A stretch of DNA of 64,000 nucleotides from CAYJLB01 sp964370845 (GCA_964370845.1 CAYJLB010000001.1:38135-102134); one strand, 5' to 3'; counted from the stretch's first letter, positions 17,951 to 27,363 are shown. The notes: generated by a model not told the origin, from the letters alone. Made by a program: numbers and translations.

Positions 17951-18619
17951 TCAATCAAGTATTTTTCCATCATGAATTTTTACTATCCGAGATGCAAGAG
18001 TTGAAATTTTATTATCGTGTGTAATTAAAATGATTGTTATCCCCTGTTCATTTAAGTTAAGGAGCAAATTTGTTATCTCCACCCCTGTTTTGCTGTCTAA
18101 ATTCCCTGTAGGCTCGTCTGCTAGTATTATTTCTGGGTCATTTGCAATCGCCCGTGCTATGGCAACCCTTTGCTGTTGTCCTCCTGACATTTCTGAGGGT
18201 TTATGATGATTTCTGTCCGAAAGTCCTACTTTTTCTAAAGCTAAAAGGGTCTTTTTATGCCGAACTTTTTTAGACAACCGCTTATAAACTAGAGGCAACT
18301 CTACATTTTCATAGGCTGTAAGAGTAGGAATAAGATTAAAACTTTGAAATATAAATCCAATTTTCTCTCTCCGAATTTTAGATAAATCTTTGTCCCTTAG
18401 TTTAGAAATATCTTTCCCCTCAAGGAGATATTCACCACTTTCCACTCCATCTAAACAACCTAAAATATTCATTAGAGTGCTTTTCCCTGAACCTGATGTG
18501 CCTATAATCGCCAAAAATTCCCCTTTCTCCACCTTTAAATCAACTGATGAAAGAGCATTAATTTCATTTTCACCAAGAAGATATGTTTTAGAAACCTCTT
18601 TAATATTAATCAAACTCAT
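17951..18619 (-). CDS. ABC transporter ATP-binding protein, MacB/LolD type
   Basis: 222 residues. Walker A GTSGSGKST (about residues 36-44), Q-loop FQSFNLIPTLTAYEN, signature MSGGQQQR, Walker B EIILADEPTGNLDS and a His switch are all intact, placing it in the MacB/LolD/FtsE-like branch that drives extracytoplasmic lipoprotein or antimicrobial peptide handling. The normal partner permease is absent on both sides: upstream is a divergent transporter and downstream is repeat copy 1. It is either an orphan with a remote partner or a remnant of a larger operon. Confidence 0.88.
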   Translation of the reverse strand: MSLINIKEVSKTYLLGENEINALSSVDLKVEKGEFLAIIGTSGSGKSTLMNILGCLDGVESGEYLLEGKDISKLRDKDLSKIRREKIGFIFQSFNLIPTLTAYENVELPLVYKRLSKKVRHKKTLLALEKVGLSDRNHHKPSEMSGGQQQRVAIARAIANDPEIILADEPTGNLDSKTGVEITNLLLNLNEQGITIILITHDNKISTLASRIVKIHDGKILD

Positions 18620-18700
18620 TTATATAGTCATTCCTTTCCTGTATCATTAAATTTATCAATTATATTCTTATCAAATTTGTTAAAAATAATACAAAAATAC

Positions 18701-18750
18701 TTGACAAATAAATACAAGTGTGATATTGTATATATATTACATACACACTT
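18701..18750 (+). promoter_or_regulatory. promoter with candidate operator before the Nat-type exporter
   Basis: TTGACA at 18701-18706 is followed by TATTGT-like -10 sequence near 18724. The symmetric arms AAGTGTG (18716-18722) and CACACTT (18744-18750), 21 bp apart, overlap this -10. Such an operator would suit a GntR/YtrA- or PadR-type repressor, but no regulator gene is adjacent. Confidence 0.45.
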
Positions 18751-18784
18751 TAGTTTGAATTATTATAGAAAGGACGGAAATTTT

Positions 18785-19528
18785 ATGCCTAAAGTATTAG
18801 AAGTAAAGAATATTTCCAAGCAATATAGCAAAGTTTTAGCTGTTGATGATGTAAGTTTTGATATTGAAAAGGGGGAGATTTTCGCTCTAATTGGACCTAA
18901 CGGAGCTGGAAAAACCACTACAATACGAATGATTGCAACATTATTGAAATCCACTTCCGGGGACGCGGTTGTAAATGGATTTAGCATAAATAGCAAACCA
19001 GAAATGGTGAGGGAAAGTATAACTTATCTCCCTGATGAAGCTGGTGCATATAAAACAATGACAGGGATTGGCTACTTAAAATTTATGGCTTCACTATTTA
19101 CAAATGACAAATCAAAACAGCTTGAATATGTAAACACAGCAATAAAATGCTCCGAATTAGGAGATCGACTTGAAGAAAAAATCGGAAGTTATTCAAGAGG
19201 TATGATAAGAAAGCTACTGCTTTCGAGAGCAATTATGACAAAACCAGCTTTAGCTATTTTAGATGAACCAACTTCAGGGCTTGACATAATTAACGCCCTT
19301 GAAATTAGAAATATGATAAAAAACCTTGCCGCTGAGGGAATGTCATTTTTATTATCTTCACATAATATGCTTGAAATTGAGCATTTGTCTGACCGAGTAG
19401 GAATTATTGCAAAAGGGCATCTTCTCGAAGTAGGAACTAGTGCTGAAATAAAAGAAAAACATTCAGCAACAAATTTAGAAGAAGTTTTCCAAAAAATCGT
19501 ATCAACATACGGAAAATATGATGTTTAG
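18785..19528 (+). CDS. ABC transporter ATP-binding protein, NatA type
   Basis: 247 residues from MPKVLEVKNISKQY. Walker A GPNGAGKT at about residues 37-44, Q-loop, a signature variant SYSRGM in place of LSGGQ, Walker B ALAILDEPTSGLD, and H-loop SSHNM. This pattern is that of NatA/CcmA-type exporter ATPases. It pairs with the permease 21 bases downstream. Start chosen by AGAAAGGA; a longer open frame from 18677 lacks a site. Confidence 0.9.
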   Translation: MPKVLEVKNISKQYSKVLAVDDVSFDIEKGEIFALIGPNGAGKTTTIRMIATLLKSTSGDAVVNGFSINSKPEMVRESITYLPDEAGAYKTMTGIGYLKFMASLFTNDKSKQLEYVNTAIKCSELGDRLEEKIGSYSRGMIRKLLLSRAIMTKPALAILDEPTSGLDIINALEIRNMIKNLAAEGMSFLLSSHNMLEIEHLSDRVGIIAKGHLLEVGTSAEIKEKHSATNLEEVFQKIVSTYGKYDV

Positions 19529-19549
19529 TCTATAGAAAGGAGAATTTAT

Positions 19550-20875
19550 ATGAAATTTATTAGTTTATTTAAAAAAGAAATTAAAGAAATGGTTACAGGA
19601 CAAATGATTATCGGACTTGTTCTTACTTTAATAGGATTTTATTTTCTTGGAACACTTAGCGACGGAATTATAAATGATGCAATTGACGATTCACAAACTA
19701 TAAACCTTGTAAATCACGATGAAAGTGAATTTACAGCCTCTCTTTTAGAACAGCTAGAAATGCAAAATATCGAAATTAATTTAGTTGAAGCAACAGCTGG
19801 AAATTATCAAGTTGTTTTAGCGGAAAATGATTTAAGCTCCCTTTTAGTAATTCCAGAAGATTTTTCTTTAGCACTAGAAGACGGAAAAACTGCAACTCTT
19901 GAAACTTACAGCGTAATGCTAGGAACTTCAATGCTTAGCAATATTTCGGGAACTTCCACTTCAGCTTATGCAACAATTTTTTCCGAAGCTATTCAAACTT
20001 TAAAACTTGCGGAAGAATTATCCCTTGAAGAAGCAGCTTTAATTATGAATCCAATCACAATTGAAGAAACTACCATTGTCGGTGAAAATTCATCTCGAAT
20101 TTCTTTAAGTGCGATTTCAAATTATGTTTCCTCACAAACAACTTTTGTACCTGTTATAGTATTTTTGCTTGTAATGTTCTCTGCGCAAATGATTATCGGT
20201 GCAATTTCTACAGAAAAAATAGATAAAACCCTTGAAACATTGCTTTCAACTCCTGTTTCAAGAGCCTCAATCTTAACAGCAAAAATGCTTGCTGCAGGTA
20301 GCGTTGCAGGGATTTACGCAATAGTATTTATGTTTTCTTTCAACAATTTTATGGGCGGTATGTTGGGAGATTTAACAACTCAAGCTGGTGTTGTAGACGC
20401 AATTGAGCACTTAGGGTTAAATTTACTGCCAACAGATTATGTTTTAATAGGAATTCAATTATTCTTATCAATTCTAATTGCACTTTCAGTTTCATTAATT
20501 CTCGGTGCGTTGGCAAAAGACGTAAAAAGTGCACAATCAGCAGTTGCACCAATGACTGTAGTGCTAATTATTCCATACACTTTATCAATGTTCACTGACA
20601 TAAACACTTTACCTTTAATAGGAAGAATTTTGATTAATATTATCCCTTTCACCCACACTTTCACAGCTTTTTCAAATGTTATGATGGGCGAAATGACAAT
20701 GTTCTGGATTGGTGTTGCATATCAATTAATCTTCTTGTTTGTGTGTATGTTCTTTGCAGTAAAAGTATTTATGACAGACAAAATCTTCACTATTTCATTA
20801 AATTTAGGTCAAAAAAATAAATTTAAAAAATCTAAAAAAAGCAAATTATCTCTAGGCAATAAAACATTCAAATAA
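19550..20875 (+). CDS. ABC transporter permease, NatB type
   Basis: 441 residues. One N-terminal membrane helix (about residues 20-40), a long extracytoplasmic region of ~170 residues, then five or six helices from about residue 200. The segment EKIDKTLETLLSTPVSR is the conserved cytoplasmic coupling stretch of NatB/ABC-2 permeases. A basic tail follows (KNKFKKSKKSK). With the preceding ATPase it forms a Na+ or drug/peptide exporter; the cargo cannot be read from sequence. Confidence 0.88.
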   Translation: MKFISLFKKEIKEMVTGQMIIGLVLTLIGFYFLGTLSDGIINDAIDDSQTINLVNHDESEFTASLLEQLEMQNIEINLVEATAGNYQVVLAENDLSSLLVIPEDFSLALEDGKTATLETYSVMLGTSMLSNISGTSTSAYATIFSEAIQTLKLAEELSLEEAALIMNPITIEETTIVGENSSRISLSAISNYVSSQTTFVPVIVFLLVMFSAQMIIGAISTEKIDKTLETLLSTPVSRASILTAKMLAAGSVAGIYAIVFMFSFNNFMGGMLGDLTTQAGVVDAIEHLGLNLLPTDYVLIGIQLFLSILIALSVSLILGALAKDVKSAQSAVAPMTVVLIIPYTLSMFTDINTLPLIGRILINIIPFTHTFTAFSNVMMGEMTMFWIGVAYQLIFLFVCMFFAVKVFMTDKIFTISLNLGQKNKFKKSKKSKLSLGNKTFK

Positions 20876-20897
20876 AAGAAAAGGAACTAAATAAATT

Positions 20898-21866
20898 ATG
20901 TTAAAGAAAAAATTATTATCACTTGTTTTAATCAGCGGAGTAATTCTAACTACTCTTGTAGGCTGTCAAAATGACACTAATTCTCAAGGAGATAGCACCG
21001 AACAAGGTGAAACCTCCGCAACAACAGCAGAAGAAATTATCAAGGAAGAAGTCGCAATGTGGGAAGTTACTTCACCAGACAGTGAGGGAAAACTCTACTT
21101 AGTAGGAACAATTCACGTCGGAAAAGAGGACACTTTCCCACTAAGAGAAGAAATTGAAACTGCCTTTGATGAAAGTGATTATCTAGCAGTAGAATTTGAT
21201 TTAGTCGCTTACGAACAAGATATGACTGCACAAATTTCATTAGCACAATCAATGATTTACACTGACGGAAGTACAATTTCCGACCATATTGGTGAAGAAC
21301 TGTACACAAAATTACGTTCATTGTTAACTGGATACGGGCTGTATAACGAAATCTTTGATATGTACACGCCTTTTATGTGGTATTCGCTGTTACAAGCGGC
21401 TTTGCTTGAAGAAAGCTCCCTAGATGCACAATTTGGCGTTGATAGAACGTTGATTGAAATGGCTAACACCCAAGCAAAAGAAATTTTAGAAATTGAATCA
21501 GCAGAGAGCCAAACTGAAATGTTTATGAGCTTTTCAGATGAATTAATGATTTTACTACTTGAAAGCGGAGTGGAACAAGCTGATATTTATGGCGAGAGCG
21601 TAGATGCACTTTACGATATTTGGACAAAAGGTGGCGAGCTTCCAGAGGAAGAATATGGTGAATTAACTGAAGAAGAAGTAGAGCTTATCGAGGAATACAA
21701 CAAAGCTTTGATGACAGATAGAAATATTTTAATGGCGGAAGCTGCAATGGACTACTTAGAAAATGACTACGAGGTATTTTATGCAGTAGGATTTGCTCAT
21801 ATGGTTGGTCAAGATAATATTATTGATATGTTGATCGAAGAAGGCTACACAGTAGTAAGAAAATAG
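20898..21866 (+). CDS. TraB/GumN family lipoprotein
   Basis: 322 residues. Signal with lipobox LVGC (Cys 23), then the TraB/GumN domain: GKLYLVGTIHVGKEDTFPL near residue 70, the paired GFAHMVGQDNI near the end, and the glutamate-rich middle. These two GTIH/GFAH His motifs are the likely metal-binding site of the family, related to TIKI-type proteases. It follows the NatB-type permease by 22 bases and may be cotranscribed with it. Stop TAG overlaps a GC-rich hairpin. Confidence 0.88.
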   Translation: MLKKKLLSLVLISGVILTTLVGCQNDTNSQGDSTEQGETSATTAEEIIKEEVAMWEVTSPDSEGKLYLVGTIHVGKEDTFPLREEIETAFDESDYLAVEFDLVAYEQDMTAQISLAQSMIYTDGSTISDHIGEELYTKLRSLLTGYGLYNEIFDMYTPFMWYSLLQAALLEESSLDAQFGVDRTLIEMANTQAKEILEIESAESQTEMFMSFSDELMILLLESGVEQADIYGESVDALYDIWTKGGELPEEEYGELTEEEVELIEEYNKALMTDRNILMAEAAMDYLENDYEVFYAVGFAHMVGQDNIIDMLIEEGYTVVRK

Positions 21867-21880
21867 CGGGGGAACCCCGC
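21866..21880. other. GC-rich hairpin overlapping the TraB stop codon
   Basis: GCGGGG-GAA-CCCCGC begins on the stop codon's last base. A wider arm ATAGCG/CGCTAT encloses it. No T run follows, so it is not a clear terminator. Confidence 0.45.
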
Positions 21881-22004
21881 GGGCAAACACGCTATAATTT
21901 GATAAATGAGTAACTTAGTTCACGCGATTTTTCAATAGCAAATTTAGAATGGCTTGCCTTGTCCGATAAGACGAACAAAAATATGGGCTACACAAGCTAA
22001 AAGT

Positions 22005-22075
22005 TTCGGTCAAGCATTTTTAAAGGCTTGCAGGGTGGAGGGACAGCGTCCTTCCTCGCTTTCCGCAGAAAGCGA
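22005..22075. other. run of three consecutive hairpins, candidate structured RNA or repeat
   Basis: CAAGC/GCTTG (22011-22015, 22026-22030), GGAGGGAC-AGC-GTCCTTCC (22037-22055, one G-U pair) and CGCTTTC-CGCA-GAAAGCG (22057-22074) follow one another with almost no spacer. No reading frame explains the block. Similar-looking GC-rich blocks are, from memory, frequent in Oscillospiraceae genomes, but I cannot verify that here. Confidence 0.45.
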
Positions 22076-22134
22076 AATACTCGAATGAAAAGCCAGCAGT
22101 CAAAAAAGCAAACGAACAAAAGAAAAATTTAAAA

Positions 22135-22259
22135 CGTCGCAAAAAATCATAAAGTAGTCAAAGAATAGCGAATAATAAACACTAATAAAAATTATAGTAG
22201 AGATAATTTTTGCGACGAAAAAGTAGTTAATAAGAAAACTGTAAGTTTTCGCAATTAAC
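22135..22259. other. long-range stem plus hairpin upstream of lysS terminator
   Basis: CGTCGCAAAAA (22135-22145) pairs with TTTTTGCGACG (22207-22217) across a 60-nt AT-rich loop. The next hairpin is GTTAAT..GAAAACT-GTA-AGTTTTC..AATTAAC (22226-22259). The 513-bp gap 21867-22379 holds no protein gene. Confidence 0.4.
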
Positions 22260-22336
22260 GGGCAACTTGATGTCATAAAAATAAATGCTCCAACTTACTA
22301 CAAATATCTTTCAATAGATATACTATTTAAACAAAA

Positions 22337-22372
22337 AACAGTGGGTAACAACTAAGTTATCCACTGTTTTAT
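22337..22372. terminator. bidirectional terminator between TraB and lysS
   Basis: AAACAGTGGGTAAC and GTTATCCACTGTTTT (22356-22370) form a 14-bp stem with one mismatch-type wobble; A/T runs flank both sides, fitting convergent genes. Confidence 0.85.
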
Positions 22373-22379
22373 TTATTTT

Positions 22380-23954
22380 TTATTTATTTTCAATTGGTTT
22401 CATAGTAGGGAATAAAAGTACATCTCTGATTGAAGCACTATCAGTAAGTAGCATAATCAATCTGTCAATACCAATTCCAAGCCCACCAGTAGGAGGCATA
22501 CCATATTCAAGTGCCGTCAAGAAATCTTCATCAACATCGTTAGCTTCCTCATCGCCCATAGCTTTTAAACGCATTTGTGACTCAAAACGTTCTCTTTGGT
22601 CGATTGGGTCATTAAGCTCAGAGAATGCATTTGCGTGCTCTCTACCAATAACAAAAAGCTCAAATCTTTCAGTTAAAGTTCCATCGCTAGGTTTTTTCTT
22701 AGCAAGTGGAGAAATTTCTAAAGGATAATCAGTGATAAATGTCGGTTGAAGTAATTTTTCTTCACAATATTCTTCAAAGAATAAGCTGATAATATCCCCA
22801 CGTTCGTGTCTATCTTCATATTCAACGTGATGTTTGTCAGCAATTTCTTTAGCTTTTTCAGTAGTTCTAATTTCATTAAAATCAACATCAGCATATTTTT
22901 TGATAACATCAATCATAGAAATTCTTTCAAAAGGTTTAGATAAATCAATTTCAATTTCACCATATTTAATTGAAGTAGTGCCTAAAACTTTTTGTGCAAC
23001 GTGTCTAATTAAATTTTCAGTTAAATCCATCATTCCGTTTACATCAGTATAAGCTTGATATAATTCAAGAAGTGTAAATTCAGGGTTATGACGAACAGAA
23101 ATACCTTCATTTCTGAAAACTCTACCGATTTCATAAACTTTATCAAATCCGCCTACAATAAGACGTTTTAAGTAAAGTTCAAGAGAAATTCTTACATGCA
23201 TGTCAAGTCCTAAAGCATTGTGATGAGTATTAAAAGGACGTGCAGCCGCTCCCCCCGCAACTGTTTGTAGTACAGGAGTTTCAACTTCAAGGAAACCGTC
23301 ATTATCAAGGAAGTTTCTAATTTCACGAATAATCATACTTCTTTTCACAAAAGTATCTTTAACTTCAGGGTTGCAAATTAAGTCAAGGTAACGTTGTCTG
23401 TAACGCATATCTTGGTCTTTAAGCCCGTGCCATTTTTCAGGAAGTGGCAATAAAGATTTTGACAAAAGAGAAACTTTTTTAGCATGGATAGAAACTTCAC
23501 CTTTTTTCGTTCTAAAAACATAACCTTCGATACCGACAATATCGCCAATATCCCAAGTTTTAAAAGCTTTGAAAGAATCTTCGCCAATATCGTTCATACG
23601 AACATAAATTTGCATTCTGTCATGGCCGTCGTGTACATCGATAAAGTTAGCTTTACCCATATCACGCCAAGTCATAATTCTACCAGCAATAAAAACTTCT
23701 TCCTCTTTAATTTTATTAAGTCCAGCAGTAACAGCTTCTTCATCGCCATTAGCGCTTTCGATAACTTCTTTTTCTTTTTCCTCATAATAAGCTCTTAATT
23801 TCACATTATTTGTATTAACAGGAAATTTTGTAACTTCATAAGGATTTGCGCCACTATTATTTAATTCATCTAATTTTTCAAGTCTTACTTTTTTTAGAAT
23901 ATTAATATCCTCTTGTTCTAAAACTTCAACTTCATTATTTTCAATATTACTCAA
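22380..23954 (-). CDS. lysS: lysyl-tRNA synthetase, class II
   Basis: 524 residues. An N-terminal OB-fold anticodon domain (FIAGRIMTWRDMGKANFIDVHD) leads to the class II core: motif 1 near FLEVETPVLQ, motif 2 FRNEGISVRHNPEFTLLELYQAY, motif 3 GGLGIGIDRLIMLLT. It charges tRNA(Lys). It has ~25 extra residues with many Glu in the N-terminal region (YEEKEKEVIESANGDEEAV), a mild insertion. It follows greA by 33 bases, the standard greA-lysS pair of Firmicutes. Confidence 0.97.
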   Translation of the reverse strand: MSNIENNEVEVLEQEDINILKKVRLEKLDELNNSGANPYEVTKFPVNTNNVKLRAYYEEKEKEVIESANGDEEAVTAGLNKIKEEEVFIAGRIMTWRDMGKANFIDVHDGHDRMQIYVRMNDIGEDSFKAFKTWDIGDIVGIEGYVFRTKKGEVSIHAKKVSLLSKSLLPLPEKWHGLKDQDMRYRQRYLDLICNPEVKDTFVKRSMIIREIRNFLDNDGFLEVETPVLQTVAGGAAARPFNTHHNALGLDMHVRISLELYLKRLIVGGFDKVYEIGRVFRNEGISVRHNPEFTLLELYQAYTDVNGMMDLTENLIRHVAQKVLGTTSIKYGEIEIDLSKPFERISMIDVIKKYADVDFNEIRTTEKAKEIADKHHVEYEDRHERGDIISLFFEEYCEEKLLQPTFITDYPLEISPLAKKKPSDGTLTERFELFVIGREHANAFSELNDPIDQRERFESQMRLKAMGDEEANDVDEDFLTALEYGMPPTGGLGIGIDRLIMLLTDSASIRDVLLFPTMKPIENK

Positions 23955-23987
23955 TTTTGTTCTTCCTTTCCAAACTATAAAAACATC

Positions 23988-24464
23988 TTATTTTGAAATT
24001 TCAAGAACTTCAAATTTAATCTCACCATTTAACGTTGTAACGTTAATAAAATCTCCAACGTGTTTACCAATACAAGCTTTTCCAATTGGTGATTCATCAG
24101 AAATTTTACCTTTATCAGGGTCAGATTCAGTTGAACCAACAATTTGAAGTGTTTCAATTTCATCAAATTCCAAGTCTTTTAACTTGATAATTGAACCAAT
24201 ACCAACTTCGTCAACAGTAACATCTTCATCATCAACGATTTCTGCATTTGCAATATATTGTTCAAGTTCAGCAATTTTAGCTTCTAAAATACCTTGTTCA
24301 TTTTTAGCTTCGTCGTATTCAGCATTTTCAGATAAATCTCCAAAAGAACGTGCTTCTTTTAGTTTTTCAGCAACCTCTTTTCTTCTTACAGTCACTAAAT
24401 GTTCCAAATCTTTTTCAAGTTTAATAAAACCCTCTCTTGAAACTTTTTTCTTTCCCATAGCCAT
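23988..24464 (-). CDS. greA: transcription elongation factor GreA
   Basis: 158 residues. N-terminal coiled-coil (LVTVRRKEVAEKLKEARSFGDLSENAEYDEAKNEQ in pattern) with the acidic tip DLSENAEYDEAK that rescues backtracked RNA polymerase, then the C-terminal FKBP-like domain ending FEVLEISK. The start 24464 (MAMGKKK) has AAAGGA 9 nt upstream; the TTG three codons earlier is part of that site. Operon with lysS. Confidence 0.96.
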   Translation of the reverse strand: MAMGKKKVSREGFIKLEKDLEHLVTVRRKEVAEKLKEARSFGDLSENAEYDEAKNEQGILEAKIAELEQYIANAEIVDDEDVTVDEVGIGSIIKLKDLEFDEIETLQIVGSTESDPDKGKISDESPIGKACIGKHVGDFINVTTLNGEIKFEVLEISK

Positions 24465-24650
24465 TATACTCAAATCCTTTCAAACGTATCATTAAAAACA
24501 TATTATATAAAAAACAAAGATAAAAGTCAATCATTTCTTGTCGAATAATATATTATAAAAAGTACATATTTTTATATTTAAGGAAATTATTTTTCCCCAT
24601 TTTCTGTTTCTTCATCATTTTCATCAGTTTCTAAAACAACAACACTAACT

Positions 24651-25853
24651 TTAACGTTCATTAACAGCTCCTGCCCTAAATTCAAAAACTCCAAACTTTA
24701 CAGTTTCGCCATTACTAGGAATATGACCTAAAAGTTCCATTACAAAACCACCAACAGAATTACATTCCGTTTCAATCATATCTTCAGGCAAATCCAGATT
24801 TTCAAGCATATCGGCAATAGATAGTTCACCAGAAACCACATATCTATTGTCATCAATTTTCAAAAATGACGGCATTTCATCATCATTTTCGTCATAAATT
24901 TCTCCCACAAGTTCCTCTAAAATATCTTCAAGAGTAACCATACCTTCAGTACCGCCATATTGGTCAATTACAATTGCAATATGAGATTTATTCCCTTGCA
25001 TTATCTTTAGTACTTCGGAAATTTTCTTGTGTTCAGAGATTATTAAAGGCTCGTGAATAATTTTTCTAATATCAACATCGCCCTTTAGATACATAGCGAC
25101 AAATTCTTTATAATGAATTGTCCCTATAATATTATCCATAGTTTTTTCGTAAACAGGTAATCTTGAATATCTTTCTGATAGGAAAATATCCTTGATTTCC
25201 TCACAATTTTGTGAAATTGAAACTGCACAAATATTAACTCTTGGAATTAATATTTCACTAATAGTTGTTTCATCAAACTCAAGTGCAGAGCGAACAAGAT
25301 TACTTTCCTGTTCTTCCAAAACACCCTCGTCTTCAATTTCATCAATAATATATTTCAATTCTTCTTCCGTTACAGAAGGTTCGTTGTTTTTATTCCCAAC
25401 TAGTTTAACAAAACTATTTTTAAGCCATGCAAAAAAGGCTGTAAATGGTGTTAAAACTAGCATTATCAATGATAGAATTGGTGCAATTGTAATAGAATAG
25501 CTGTCCGCATTTTCTTTAGCCATTGATTTTGGCAAAATTTCACCAAAAATAAGCACAACAACAGTCATTACTAAAGTCGCAACTACAACACTATCTGCAC
25601 CAAAAGCTTGGGTAAAAAGTACCGTAGCTAAAGAAGATGATGCGATATTTACAATGTTATTTCCAATTAATATAGCGGTTAAAGCCTTATCGTAATTGTT
25701 TGCAATTTTAAGAGCTCTTTTCGCGCCACTGCTCCCCTGTTCAGCATAGTTTTTAAGCCTGATTTTATTAACCGACGAAAAAGCAGTTTCCGACGATGAA
25801 AAAAACGCAGAAAGTAAAACCAGAACTACAATAAGTATAATTTGAGATGTCAT
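24651..25853 (-). CDS. CNNM/CorC (HlyC) family CBS-domain membrane protein, frameshifted end
   Basis: 400 residues. A CNNM membrane domain with three or four helices (residues 1-140, including FFSSSETAFSSVN and ILPKSMAKENAD), two CBS domains (about 200-320, with MVTLEDILEELVGEI), and a CorC_HlyC domain at the C-terminus. Members are magnesium/cobalt efflux or haemolysin-like proteins. The frame ends AVNER then stop, but the next frame continues KVSVVVLETDE... to 24587, just as family proteins continue after an NER/RI-type segment; a small deletion seems to have removed the last ~22 residues. Confidence 0.88.
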   Translation of the reverse strand: MTSQIILIVVLVLLSAFFSSSETAFSSVNKIRLKNYAEQGSSGAKRALKIANNYDKALTAILIGNNIVNIASSSLATVLFTQAFGADSVVVATLVMTVVVLIFGEILPKSMAKENADSYSITIAPILSLIMLVLTPFTAFFAWLKNSFVKLVGNKNNEPSVTEEELKYIIDEIEDEGVLEEQESNLVRSALEFDETTISEILIPRVNICAVSISQNCEEIKDIFLSERYSRLPVYEKTMDNIIGTIHYKEFVAMYLKGDVDIRKIIHEPLIISEHKKISEVLKIMQGNKSHIAIVIDQYGGTEGMVTLEDILEELVGEIYDENDDEMPSFLKIDDNRYVVSGELSIADMLENLDLPEDMIETECNSVGGFVMELLGHIPSNGETVKFGVFEFRAGAVNER

Positions 25854-25917
25854 ATTTCCTCCAAATTTTATAAGTATTTAATAATATAATTCTTTATTTA
25901 TAATTCTTGTTTTTACA

Positions 25918-27201
25918 TCAGTCTTCTTCACTTTCTATTTGAGAGGACGTATCCTCCATAAGTTTGAAAGTAAAATCATGCTGGGTTACATTTCCACTTT
26001 CGTCAACCCTTGATACACTTATATCAACGGAATCCCCAGGTTTGCTATCCTCTAAAACTGTCAAAAGGTCGGTTTTCGAGAAAACAGGCACGCCATTTGC
26101 GTGAGTTATAACATCGAAAAGTTGTAAACCAGAATTTGCAATATCACAAGTTTCATCAATAGTTTGAATATGTAATCCCGCAACAATTCCGTCAATTTCC
26201 GCTACAACTTCATCAACTTCAAAAAAAGATATTCCAATTTTAAATCTATCAGTAACATAACCATTTGCAATCAAGCTCTCAATAATAGGCATAGCCGCAT
26301 CAATGGAAATAGCAAAGCCAATTCCATCATATTTTTCGCTTGTATATTTTGAGGTGTTAATTCCCACAACTTGCCCGTACATATTGACTAACGCACCGCC
26401 AGAGTTTCCAGGGTTAATAGCGGCATCAATTTGTACACAGTTCATCTCTCTATTTTGAGCGTCAGTCTTAATCATTCTATCAAGTCCCGAAACAATACCT
26501 TTTGTGATAGAACCATTAAGCCCCGCTGGACTTCCAGCAGTTACAACTTCCTCACCAACAGAAAGATTTTCTGATTTTCCAAGTTGAGCAGGAGTAAGTC
26601 CTGTCATATTAATTTTTATAACAGCAAGGTCAGTTTCAGAGTCACTTCCAATTATATCGGCAACATATCTTGAACCGTCATTAAGTTCAACTACTAACTC
26701 AGCTACAACACCTTCTTCCGCTTCAATAACATGAGCATTTGTAGCAATATAACCGTTATCAGTAAGAATAATCCCCGACCCTTGACTATAAGGCGTATAA
26801 GGAATATCTTCTTGATAAACAAGAATAGAAACCATACTCGGCAAAATCACCTGCGCCACACCTTGAGTAGTATATTTCCCTGTTGTCAAATCATAATTTA
26901 CTTCTTCATAAGAAGGTTTATCCGCAGTGTTAAAGGTAATATTCACATAATTATCCCCACCCACCACATCAGATAAAAAGTAGGAAGGATTTATATTTGT
27001 AAGCCTAAAAAACAAACCTAAAGCAATAGCCAAAGCGACTAAACTTCCGACAGTCAAAAAGTTATTTTGCTTTCGCTTTTTCGAATAATCATCAAGAATT
27101 TTTTCCATTGCTTGTTGTTCTTCTACTTGCTTGCTGTCAACTTCTTGTTCTTCGTTAGTTTCTAAAATATCATTATCCCTCTGATTATCAGAGTTATCCA
27201 T
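25918..27201 (-). CDS. HtrA-type membrane-anchored serine protease
   Basis: 427 residues. An acidic cytoplasmic start, a membrane helix at about residues 47-66, a trypsin-like domain with the triad H157 (TNAHV), D191 (SETDLAVI) and S267 (GNSGG), and a divergent PDZ-like region near residues 315-415. This is the YycK/DegP-HtrA layout; the protein degrades misfolded exported proteins outside the membrane. Start 27201 (MDNSDN) follows AAAGGGACGGG. A second HtrA lies at 34852-36240, with a different N-terminal region. Confidence 0.9.
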   Translation of the reverse strand: MDNSDNQRDNDILETNEEQEVDSKQVEEQQAMEKILDDYSKKRKQNNFLTVGSLVALAIALGLFFRLTNINPSYFLSDVVGGDNYVNITFNTADKPSYEEVNYDLTTGKYTTQGVAQVILPSMVSILVYQEDIPYTPYSQGSGIILTDNGYIATNAHVIEAEEGVVAELVVELNDGSRYVADIIGSDSETDLAVIKINMTGLTPAQLGKSENLSVGEEVVTAGSPAGLNGSITKGIVSGLDRMIKTDAQNREMNCVQIDAAINPGNSGGALVNMYGQVVGINTSKYTSEKYDGIGFAISIDAAMPIIESLIANGYVTDRFKIGISFFEVDEVVAEIDGIVAGLHIQTIDETCDIANSGLQLFDVITHANGVPVFSKTDLLTVLEDSKPGDSVDISVSRVDESGNVTQHDFTFKLMEDTSSQIESEED

Positions 27202-27268
27202 TTTTGCTTCCCGTCCCTTTCGAAAAAAGTTCAATAATTTATATTGAACTAACATTAACTAAATAAAA

Positions 27269-27332
27269 AAACTGTGAAAAAATAAAATTTCCACATATAC
27301 ATTAGATAATTTTACTCCTTTTTTCACAGTTT
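27269..27332 (-). terminator. terminator after cysK
   Basis: AAACTGTGAAAAAA (27269-27282) is complementary to TTTTTTCACAGTTT (27319-27332); read on the minus strand a long T run follows. The loop is unusually long, about 36 nt. Confidence 0.7.
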
Positions 27333-27363
27333 GTCAAGTAAAAACTTAATATTTATGCCATTT

